The notes below the pieces were generated by a model. It was not told the origin of the DNA. It made no database searches and saw only the letters and a program-made list of their open reading frames with translations. From Kiritimatiellia bacterium (GTDB lineage: Bacteria > Verrucomicrobiota > Kiritimatiellia > RFP12 > DVOR01): DNA of 15,792 nucleotides. The number at the start of each line of letters is the position of its first letter. Within the stretch, counting starts at the first letter, position 1. The DNA is taken from NCBI GenBank assembly GCA_017548245.1, contig JAFYMU010000121.1:1-15792 (forward strand), read 5' to 3'. Of the stretch, positions 1-5,723 are shown one piece after another. A program made the translations under genes and the position numbers.

Positions 1-693
1 GACTTGGCGCGTGAGGGGTTGACGGGCGTGAATTTAACCATTCCGCACAAGCAGTTGGCCCAGCCGATGATGGATAGCTTGACGCCTGAGGCCAAACGCT
101 AGGGCGCGGTGAATACGGTTCGCTTTGAGAAGGGCCAGTATTTTGGTCACAATACCGATGGCCCAGGCTTCTTGGCCGCCGCTAAGGCGTGTCTAGCGTT
201 TTCCCCCGAAGGTCATACCGCCGCGGTGATTGGGTGCGGTGGCGCAGGTCGCGCCGTGGCACTCTCGCTAGCGTATGGTGGCGTCACGTGGTTGGGCTTG
301 ATGGATATTGACCTCAACCGTGCGCAACAGTTGGCAGATGAGATTTCGGCGCAAACCCAAACGCGTGCCGAAGTGATTACGGTGGAGCGTTTGCACGAGG
401 CCAACTTGGTCGCGCAGTGTTCGCCGAGCGGTTTGGCGATCATGCCTGAAGCCGCTGCACCAGCCTCGGCCTTCCGTCCAGATCAAGTGCTCTACGATAT
501 TGTGATTCCGCCGGGTGATCCCGAAACGCCGACGATGCGGGCCTACCGTGAAGCGGGCGGAACGCGTTGCGCCAATGGTGTTCGCATGTTGGTGGAGCAG
601 GGGGCACTCTCCTTTGCCTTCTGGACTGGGTTGGAAGCGGACCGCGAAGCGATGTTGGAGGCGGTCGAACGCGAGGTGAAGGCCCATGGCTGA
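1..693 (+). CDS. aroE: Shikimate dehydrogenase AroE, 5'-partial and interrupted by an in-frame TAG
   Basis: AroE reduces 3-dehydroshikimate to shikimate with NADPH in the cytoplasmic shikimate pathway. Reading frame 1 enters from outside the window and shows the substrate-binding motif NLTIPHK (catalytic Lys at codon 17), then GAVNTV, NTDGPGF (catalytic Asp), the Rossmann loop GCGGAGRA and the C-terminal LVEQGALSFAFWTG, all in family order. An in-frame TAG lies at 100-102, directly before GAVNT, where the family usually has Leu, Ile or Ala; TTG to TAG would be a one-base change. There is no frameshift and the rest is intact. A GTG at 109 could restart translation, but that product would lack the TIPHK lysine and should be inactive. 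The gene stops with TGA and overlaps the next start by 8 nt (ATGGCTGA). Family assignment is certain. Whether the gene is functional, a fresh pseudogene or affected by a sequencing error is open. Confidence 0.85.
100..102 (+). other. In-frame TAG codon inside aroE
   Basis: The codon lies between the TIPHK and GAVNT motifs, with both sides in the same frame. No other recognised gene in the window contains an in-frame TAG, and none ends with TAG: the 16 stops are 12 TAA and 4 TGA. It may be a nonsense mutation, a base-call error, or a rarely used read-through or recoded codon. Confidence 0.9.
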
Positions 694-1768
694 GTTTTTG
701 ATTGGCCTTTCGGAAGAGGATGCCACCTTTTTGGCTCGTATCGCCCTTGCCTTTGTGGTGTGCTTAGGGGCGATTATCGGTAGTTTTTTGAATGTCTGCA
801 TCTACCGTATCCCGTTGGAACAATCGGTGAGCCGTCCGCGTTCGCACTGCTTTAGTTGTGGCAAGACAATCCGTTGGTACCACAACATTCCGGTGCTGGC
901 ATGGTTCTTCCTGCGTGGCAAGTGCGCGTACTGCAAGGCACCCGTCAGTTTCCGTTATCCTGCGATTGAAGCCATCACGGCCATGCTCTTCTTAATGGTC
1001 TTCCAGATGTGGGGCAATCCCGCCATCTTTGGTTTGAATCCGCTCTCAATTCCCGAACTCATTCCGATCTATTGGCTCTTTGTGGCCTCCACGGTGGTGA
1101 ATATCATGATTGATATCGACCATCGCATCTTGTTGGACCGCATCTCGTTGGGCGGCACGGTGTTGGCCTTGGCGGCAGCCGCGGCCTTCCCTGCGATGCA
1201 TGGCGAACTCTCTTGGTGGCATGGCCTTTGCGACGCGATGGGCGGCGCTGCGGTGGGCTTTGGAATTGGTTTTGCCATTGCCTTCTTGGGCGAACGCATC
1301 TTCTTGCAGGATGCCTTTGGCTTTGGCGATGTCAAATGGATGATGCTCTTTGGTGCGCTCTTCGGTTGGAACGGGCTCTTGTGGATCTTGCTGATGGCCT
1401 CCTTCTTGGGGTTGATTATGGGCGTCGGCGCATTGATTTACAACCGCATCAAACACCTTTCGGAAGAGGGTGCTGTGGCGATTCCCTTTGGGCCCGCGTT
1501 GGGCGTGGCGGCGTTGATTTGGCTCTTTTGGAGCCGTCGCCTCTTGGATGGCTTTGCGTGGCTTCGCGAACAGGCCTTGTTGCATGAAACGGCGATGCTG
1601 TATGGGTTGATTCCCGTATTGCTGGTGATGATGGTTTGGTTGAGCATCCGGATTGTGGCGATTCGCCGTTACAACCGTGCCTTGGCAGAAGCAGAAGCGG
1701 CTGAAGGCGAGGTGGAACTCACCCCCGTGGCCGATGAAACGCAGGATCAGGAGGCTCCTCATGCGTGA
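686..1768 (+). CDS. Type IV prepilin peptidase (leader peptidase / N-methyltransferase)
   Basis: This inner-membrane aspartic protease (A24 family, PilD/PppA/GspO type) cleaves the leader of type IV prepilins or type II secretion pseudopilins, and usually methylates the new N-terminus. The 360 aa protein starts with a membrane segment (about 15-40) and has the cytoplasmic zinc-type CxxC pairs at C55/C58 and C80/C83. The two catalytic aspartates fall at D143 (MIDIDHR region) and D215 in the GFGD motif (212-215). The family normally ends soon after the PFGPALG segment (about 267-273). This one continues with another likely membrane segment (about 305-325) and a Glu-rich tail (331-360), so it is longer than usual. 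The ATG at 686 overlaps aroE by 8 nt and has a GAGGTG-type ribosome site just upstream. The substrate pilin genes are not in the window, so no specific pil or gsp name is given. Confidence 0.93.
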   Translation: MAEFLIGLSEEDATFLARIALAFVVCLGAIIGSFLNVCIYRIPLEQSVSRPRSHCFSCGKTIRWYHNIPVLAWFFLRGKCAYCKAPVSFRYPAIEAITAMLFLMVFQMWGNPAIFGLNPLSIPELIPIYWLFVASTVVNIMIDIDHRILLDRISLGGTVLALAAAAAFPAMHGELSWWHGLCDAMGGAAVGFGIGFAIAFLGERIFLQDAFGFGDVKWMMLFGALFGWNGLLWILLMASFLGLIMGVGALIYNRIKHLSEEGAVAIPFGPALGVAALIWLFWSRRLLDGFAWLREQALLHETAMLYGLIPVLLVMMVWLSIRIVAIRRYNRALAEAEAAEGEVELTPVADETQDQEAPHA

Positions 1769-2123
1769 TCAGATTGTCTTGGAAGGGTTGCGTGTCGAGT
1801 GTATCGTTGGGGATTTGCCCCATGAACGCATCTATCCGCAAGAACTCTTTTTGGAGATGAAGCTGGCCTGCGACCTTGCGCCTGCAGGGGCCAGTGACCA
1901 ATTGGCCGACACGGTGAACTATGTTGCCGTGATTGATGCGGTGCGGTTGGCCTTGATAGAGGCGAAATGTCAGATGGTTGAACGCGCCGCACAGGTGGCC
2001 GTTGAGGCCGCGTTTGCAACCGATGCGCGCATCTTGGCCGTGGACGTCACGGTTCGCAAACCGCATGCCTTGCCCGGCGTGGTGGCGGGCGTTCGAATCG
2101 TTCGCGAACGCACGTGCAACTAA
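1761..2123 (+). CDS. folB: Dihydroneopterin aldolase FolB
   Basis: FolB converts 7,8-dihydroneopterin to 6-hydroxymethyl-dihydropterin plus glycolaldehyde in folate synthesis. The 120 aa product matches the family's usual size and layout: N-terminal strand VLEGLRVECIVG, a HERIYPQEL region with the active-site Glu, LADTVNYVAV (family form: cls-Y-adi), MVERAAQVAVEA, and the C-terminal VTVRKPHALPG with the catalytic Lys. The ATG at 1761 overlaps the prepilin peptidase stop by 8 nt (ATGCGTGA) and has AGGAGG six bases upstream. That ribosome site sits inside an AGGAGGCTCCT near-palindrome, which may favour translation coupled to the preceding gene. The FolX/FolB epimerase family is similar in sequence, but FolB is the better call. 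Confidence 0.92.
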   Translation: MRDQIVLEGLRVECIVGDLPHERIYPQELFLEMKLACDLAPAGASDQLADTVNYVAVIDAVRLALIEAKCQMVERAAQVAVEAAFATDARILAVDVTVRKPHALPGVVAGVRIVRERTCN

Positions 2124-2133
2124 ATCCCTTTCT

Positions 2134-2163
2134 CCGCGCTAACGAGCGCGGTTTTCATTTTTT
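2134..2163 (+). terminator. Rho-independent terminator (or attenuator) after folB
   Basis: The stem CCGCGCT (2134-2140) pairs with AGCGCGG (2145-2151) around an AACG loop, followed by a T-rich tract TTTTCATTTTTT (2152-2163). It lies 10 nt after the folB stop and just 5' of the ribosome site of the next gene. It therefore either ends the aroE operon or partly attenuates read-through into the MurU-AmgK gene. Confidence 0.75.
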
Positions 2164-2179
2164 CGAGGAGAAGTTTCGA

Positions 2180-3979
2180 ATGACGAAGCCGACAATTGCC
2201 TTTGTATTGGGCGCAGGGTTTGGTGAACGTTTACGTCCCATGACCCTTGCTACGCCGAAACCGTTGATGCCGATCTGGAACCGTCCCTTATTGGCGCACA
2301 CCTTGGACCAATTGGTGGCGTGGGGCGTGAAGACCGTCTACATCAACACCCACTGGTTGCCCGATTGCCTGCGTGCCTTTATGGCGGCGTATCAGGGGCC
2401 GTTGACGTTGCACGAACTCCACGAACCCGAGATTTTGGGAACCGGTGGCTGCCTCCGTGCTTTGAAGCCGCATGTGAAGGACGAACCCTTCTGGTTGGTG
2501 AATGGCGACATCGTCTTTAACTGTTCGCCCGAACCCCTGATGGAGGCCTTCGAACAGTCGGGCGCCTTTGCCGCCGCTTGGTTGGAACCCAAACGTGGCC
2601 CGCGCACCGTGGAAGTGGACTACGCAGGGCGCGTGACCTGTTGGGCCTCGCCGACCCCTGGCGTGGAGCACACCTATACCTTCACGGGCGTGAGTCTCTT
2701 GAGTGCGAAGGTGATTGACTTCTTGCCGCCAGAGAAGACGATGTGTTCGGTGGTGGACGCCTTTAATGCGGCAATGTATGCGGGCAATTTCGTTCGCGCG
2801 GCCGTTCAGAAGGAGGCGTATTGGAACGATGCGGGCACCTTGAAGGCCTACCTCCAAGTGCATAAGGATGTGAAGAAGATGCCTGCGTTGGCATCCTATG
2901 CCCAAGCGGCAGCAACGTTGCCAGCGCCTGAATTGGAGGCCGTGCTCAAGGCGTTGCGTTGGAACTTGGACGAGACCGTGGTGATTCCGTTGGGCCGTCG
3001 GGGAAGCCAACGCACCTTCTGGCGCCTCGTGGGCAATAAGCGTTCGGTCATCGCCATTGCGTATCAAACCGAAGGGCGCGTTGAAAATGCGCGCTATGCC
3101 GCCTGTGCAAATGGGTTGGCAAAGGCCGGTGTTGCGGTTCCCAAGGTCGTCTTGGACAAGCCCAACCTTATGGTGTTGGAAGACTTGGGTGACGACACCT
3201 TGGATCACTACGCCAAACAAATCCGCGAAGATTTAGAGGTCGCTCACGTCTGTTCCTGCGGCGAAGAGCACGAAACGTGTGACGACGAAGGCTGCGCTTG
3301 CGGTCACCACCACGACGATGAACCCTGTTCCTGCGGTGGCCATCACCACGATGAAGGGTGCACCTGCGGCCATCATCACGAACCCGAACACCCGATTTTG
3401 ACGAAGGTCATGACCCTTTTGGCCACCTTCCATCACGCAGATGTCGGTGATTTACCCCTTGAGCCCTCCTTTGATCAGGCGTTGTATGATTGGGAAGTCG
3501 GCCTGTACGAACAGTTTGTGGCGCCCTTCTCGCCAGAGGCTAAGGCAGAATTGCAAGGCCTCCAGCAGACCTTGTTGGCCGAACCCCTCGTGTTGGTCCA
3601 TCGCGACTTCCAGAGTTCCAACCTCTTGTGGAAGCAAGACGCGCCCTTTGTGATTGATTTCCAAGGTATGCGTCGTGGCGCGGCACTCTACGACTTGGCC
3701 TCCTTCCTCGCCGATCCCTATACCGATTGGGGCGAAGCTACGACGGAGGTGGCCTTGCGCGCCTATGCCAAGGCATCGGGACGCGCGGTGGAGGAACTCC
3801 AACGCAACCTGCCGTGCGCCATTGTTCAACGTTTGATTCAAGCGATTGGCGCCTTTCACCGTTTGGCCTCGGTGGGGCAACCGCGCTTCTTGGCCTATGT
3901 GCCAACGGCACGGGCACGCGCCGCTCAAGCCGCAGAAAGGTTGGGCTGCACCCACTTGGCGCAAGCCTTACGCGGTTAA
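2180..3979 (+). CDS. Fused MurU-like nucleotidyltransferase / AmgK-like sugar kinase with Cys/His-rich insertion
   Basis: The 599 aa protein joins two enzymes that in Pseudomonas are separate neighbours. AmgK phosphorylates N-acetylmuramate/N-acetylglucosamine at C1, and MurU turns MurNAc-1-P into UDP-MurNAc in peptidoglycan recycling. Residues 4-235 form the nucleotidyltransferase: GAGFGERLRP with TPKPLMP (11-31), metal Asp in VNGD (107-110) and WNDAGT (215-220). Residues 250-599 form an aminoglycoside-phosphotransferase-fold kinase: VLEDLGDD hinge (332-339), catalytic HRDFQSSN (474-481; H474, D476, N481) and metal-binding VIDFQG (491-496). Between hinge and catalytic loop lies a 47-residue stretch (358-404) with nine Cys, four CxC pairs and three HHH runs. 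The start is the ATG at 2180, with GAGGAG upstream. It appears to be a single-gene unit between two terminators. The fold calls are strong. The substrate (MurNAc or GlcNAc rather than another sugar-1-phosphate) is inferred from the domain pairing. Confidence 0.85.
   Translation: MTKPTIAFVLGAGFGERLRPMTLATPKPLMPIWNRPLLAHTLDQLVAWGVKTVYINTHWLPDCLRAFMAAYQGPLTLHELHEPEILGTGGCLRALKPHVKDEPFWLVNGDIVFNCSPEPLMEAFEQSGAFAAAWLEPKRGPRTVEVDYAGRVTCWASPTPGVEHTYTFTGVSLLSAKVIDFLPPEKTMCSVVDAFNAAMYAGNFVRAAVQKEAYWNDAGTLKAYLQVHKDVKKMPALASYAQAAATLPAPELEAVLKALRWNLDETVVIPLGRRGSQRTFWRLVGNKRSVIAIAYQTEGRVENARYAACANGLAKAGVAVPKVVLDKPNLMVLEDLGDDTLDHYAKQIREDLEVAHVCSCGEEHETCDDEGCACGHHHDDEPCSCGGHHHDEGCTCGHHHEPEHPILTKVMTLLATFHHADVGDLPLEPSFDQALYDWEVGLYEQFVAPFSPEAKAELQGLQQTLLAEPLVLVHRDFQSSNLLWKQDAPFVIDFQGMRRGAALYDLASFLADPYTDWGEATTEVALRAYAKASGRAVEELQRNLPCAIVQRLIQAIGAFHRLASVGQPRFLAYVPTARARAAQAAERLGCTHLAQALRG
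3293..3391 (+). repeat. 33-nt tandem repeat encoding Cys/His-rich 11-residue units
   Basis: Three in-frame 33-nt units encode CACGHHHDDEP, CSCGGHHHDEG and CTCGHHHEPEH (residues 372-404 of the fusion enzyme). A degenerate fourth unit lies just upstream (CSCGEEHETC, from 3251). The pattern is C-x-C-G-(G)-H-H-H followed by acidic residues. The repeat probably grew by duplication and the protein segment is likely to bind transition metals. Confidence 0.85.
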
Positions 3980-3998
3980 GCGACGCTCAATACACAAT

Positions 3999-4035
3999 AA
4001 AAAACACGCATTGCGATTGGTGATGCGTGTTTTTT
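3999..4035. terminator. Bidirectional rho-independent terminator
   Basis: A perfect 13-bp stem, AAAAAACACGCAT (3999-4011) with ATGCGTGTTTTTT (4023-4035), encloses an 11-nt loop. It has an A-run on the left and a T-run on the right, so it can act in both directions. It lies between the convergent MurU-AmgK gene (ends 3979) and the glycosyltransferase gene (ends 4062). Confidence 0.88.
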
Positions 4036-4061
4036 GTCGTTGGATGTCGTCTGTTGGACGT

Positions 4062-5165
4062 TTACTTCACGAGCTCCTTGTAGATGGCCAAGGTCTTCTC
4101 TGCGAGGCGTTCGGCCGTAAAATTGTCGGCAATGTGGGTGCGAAGGTCGCCAAAGGTCGTGGCTTGAACGCGCTGCAAGGCGTTGGCCAGTTCTTCTGCA
4201 TCGCCAGGAGTGAAGAAGAAGCCATCGCTGTTTTCGCGGATGATGTCCAGCACACCGCCATGCTTTGCGGCGACAACGGGGGTGTTCATCGCCAGGGCTT
4301 CGGCCACGGTGCGACCAAAGCTTTCGGGCTTCTTGGTGTTACACGAACAGACCACCGACGAGAGGGCGGCGATTTCAGGGATGTTCCGTTGACTACCGGT
4401 GAAGTGCACGCGGTCGCTGATGCCGAGTTCGTTCGCGAGGGTGTGCAAATCGTCAAGGACGTGTTCCTGATTCTTCTGCGGACCTCCGACGACCAAGACG
4501 GCGAGATTCGGCATCGCGTCTTTCAACAAGGCGGCGGCACGAACCAAGGTCTCAATGCCTTTGAGAGCAGAGACGCGGCCAATGGCGGTGGCGACAAACT
4601 TGCCCTTCAACTGGTAACGTTCGACAAAATCGGCCATCCAGGCCGTGTCTAAGCGTTCGGGCGAGAAGGTGTCAATGTCCACGCCACGGGGAATAATCTG
4701 GAGTTTTTCAGGGGCAACCCAAGGGTAGTGGGCATTCACAAAGGCGAGACCTGCGCTAGAGACGCAGATGACACGGTCGGCACGCACCATGACGCTGCTG
4801 TAGAAGCAGGGGTGGTTGAGGCCGTGCATAGTGGAGACCACGGGGATGCGGAGGTCGGAGGCGGCATTGGCCCAGAGGGTGAGCCAACCCGGAACGCGGC
4901 TACGGAAGTGGATGACATCGGGGCGAATCTGGCGAATCGCACGGCGAAGCGCCATGGCACGCGGCCACGCTGTGAGCGGATTCTTGCTCTTGACATCCAA
5001 GGTAACGTGGTGGCCGCCGGCGTGTTCAATCTCAGCCACGCGTTTGCCACCTGCAGAAATGACCCAACTCTCATGGCCCGCTGCGATGTAGAGGCGGTTT
5101 GAATCAACGGTGCCACGTTCAACACCACCGTCATCCAACGAGGGAAGAATTTGCAAAATCTTCAT
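4062..5165 (-). CDS. GT4-family glycosyltransferase (GT-B fold)
   Basis: This is a probable retaining glycosyltransferase that adds a sugar from a nucleotide-sugar donor to a cell-surface glycan such as LPS core, O-antigen or capsule. The 367 aa protein has an N-terminal acceptor domain starting MKILQILPSLDDGGVERG (Gly-rich loop at 13-18), then STMHGLNH (111-118), the linker IIPRGVDIDTFSP (157-169), and the donor domain with GRVSALKGIETLV (196-208). The E-x7-E motif ESFGRTVAE (E281, E289) is typical of GT4, followed by GGVLDII and the C-terminal family pattern. The start at 5165 is chosen because MKILQILP is the normal family N-terminus and AGAAGGA lies upstream; a longer reading from 5237 would add 24 unrelated residues. 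It stands alone on the minus strand, divergent from the DUF3127 operon. The sugar and acceptor cannot be told from sequence. Confidence 0.9.
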   Translation of the reverse strand: MKILQILPSLDDGGVERGTVDSNRLYIAAGHESWVISAGGKRVAEIEHAGGHHVTLDVKSKNPLTAWPRAMALRRAIRQIRPDVIHFRSRVPGWLTLWANAASDLRIPVVSTMHGLNHPCFYSSVMVRADRVICVSSAGLAFVNAHYPWVAPEKLQIIPRGVDIDTFSPERLDTAWMADFVERYQLKGKFVATAIGRVSALKGIETLVRAAALLKDAMPNLAVLVVGGPQKNQEHVLDDLHTLANELGISDRVHFTGSQRNIPEIAALSSVVCSCNTKKPESFGRTVAEALAMNTPVVAAKHGGVLDIIRENSDGFFFTPGDAEELANALQRVQATTFGDLRTHIADNFTAERLAEKTLAIYKELVK

Positions 5166-5200
5166 TGGTCTTAGTTCCTTCTCTAAGGGGTTCACGAAGA

Positions 5201-5237
5201 ACAGAAATAGTCTAGCATTTTTAACGCTTCTGTGCAA
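5201..5237 (-). promoter_or_regulatory. Promoter of the GT4 glycosyltransferase gene
   Basis: Read on the minus strand, TTGCAC (5237-5232) lies exactly 17 nt before TAGACT (5214-5209), which is preceded by TGC to form an extended -10. Transcription would start near 5202, giving a leader of about 37 nt before the ATG at 5165. The -35 matches the sigma-70 consensus only in TTG, so the extended -10 carries most of the support. Confidence 0.55.
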
Positions 5238-5264
5238 TCTTTCTGCGTGCAGAGGGAAGGCTTT

Positions 5265-5281
5265 TGCTATACTATTTCCAT
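5265..5281 (+). promoter_or_regulatory. Extended -10 promoter of the DUF3127-prmC-bioF-recD2 operon
   Basis: TGC followed by TATACT (5268-5273) forms an extended -10 element. Transcription would start near 5280, leaving a leader of about 70 nt. No good -35 hexamer was found at normal spacing. The element and the following bases nearly repeat those of the divergent promoter. Confidence 0.5.
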
Positions 5282-5350
5282 AATACGGCCGCCATACTGT
5301 TTAAACGTGTAAAGAGTGGGTGCTGTTGGAAATGAATAAAGGAATTACAG

Positions 5351-5710
5351 ATGAGTACGTCTTATGAGTTTGAAGGTACCGTGAAAGAAATCATGGACAT
5401 GCAGACATTTGCAAGTGGGTTTACGAAGCGTGAAATCGTGATCACGGACAAGGATGACCGTTATCCTCAGGATATTAAGTTCGTAGCCGTGAAGAATAAC
5501 TGCGCCTTGTTGGATACGATTAAGAAGGGCGACACGGTGCGCGTGAACTTCTCGTTGCGCGGCAATCTCTACAATGGTCGTTACTACACCGATTTGCAGC
5601 TGTTTAAATTGGTAAAGGTGGAAGTGGATGGTTCGACCGCCGAACCCATCCCGCAGCCCGCTGACGATTTCCCTGTTGATGATATCAGTGATGAAGACAT
5701 GCCCTTCTGA
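5351..5710 (+). CDS. DUF3127-family OB-fold protein with SSB-like acidic C-terminal tail
   Basis: The 119 aa protein fits DUF3127, a small family related in fold to single-stranded DNA-binding proteins and common in Bacteroidota. Family-like segments are YEFEGTVKEI (5-14), FTKREIVIT (24-32), YPQDIKFVAV (38-47), KKGDTVRVNFSLRG (58-71) and YNGRYYTDLQLFKL (74-87). After the domain comes a short linker and an acidic tail ending DDISDEDMPF. This closely resembles the DDDIPF-type tip by which SSB recruits partner proteins. DNA binding and partner docking are inferences; no function is proven for the family as far as I know. The ATG at 5351 has AAAGGAA upstream. It is the first gene of the operon that ends with recD2, and its stop codon forms part of the ribosome site of prmC. 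It is not a canonical ssb. Confidence 0.82.
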   Translation: MSTSYEFEGTVKEIMDMQTFASGFTKREIVITDKDDRYPQDIKFVAVKNNCALLDTIKKGDTVRVNFSLRGNLYNGRYYTDLQLFKLVKVEVDGSTAEPIPQPADDFPVDDISDEDMPF

Positions 5711-5723
5711 GGTCACCCCCTTG
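5708..5723 (+). promoter_or_regulatory. Stop codon that doubles as ribosome-binding site for prmC
   Basis: TGAGGT contains the TGA stop of the DUF3127 gene (5708-5710) and the GAGGT ribosome site. A 7-nt spacer leads to the TTG start at 5721. Ribosomes ending one gene would sit on the start site of the next, which supports translational coupling and the choice of TTG. Confidence 0.6.

Larger units (their letters stand above)
5201..5281. repeat. Inverted repeat shared by the two divergent promoters
   Basis: TGCTATACTATTTCCAT on the plus strand (5265-5281) and TGCTAGACTATTTCTGT on the minus strand (5217-5201) agree at 14 of 17 positions. They are separated by 47 nt and each covers a -10 box and the start region. 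This may be a shared promoter form for the organism or an operator pair. Confidence 0.6.

Noticed and set aside
1..693. Full reassignment of TAG to a sense codon in this organism
   Set aside because: Only one in-frame TAG is seen in about 16 genes. A reassigned codon should appear more often, so a mutation or base error is more likely.
268..801. Open frame of 177 codons on the minus strand
   Set aside because: It is antisense to aroE and the prepilin peptidase, shows no family motif, and its composition fits a shadow of the real frames.
1046..1762. Open frame of 238 codons on the minus strand
   Set aside because: It is antisense to the well-supported prepilin peptidase. Its His/Gln-rich composition is what the reverse of that gene would give.
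2288..3220. Open frame of 310 codons on the minus strand
   Set aside because: It is fully antisense to the MurU-AmgK gene, with no motif and no ribosome site.
3251..3391. CRISPR-like array from the 33-nt repeat spacing
   Set aside because: The units are directly adjacent without spacers, in frame, and encode a regular Cys/His pattern, so this is a coding tandem repeat.
3846..4652. Open frame of 268 codons on the plus strand spanning the terminator
   Set aside because: It crosses a strong terminator and overlaps two real genes (MurU-AmgK end and GT4 antisense). It has no recognisable domain.
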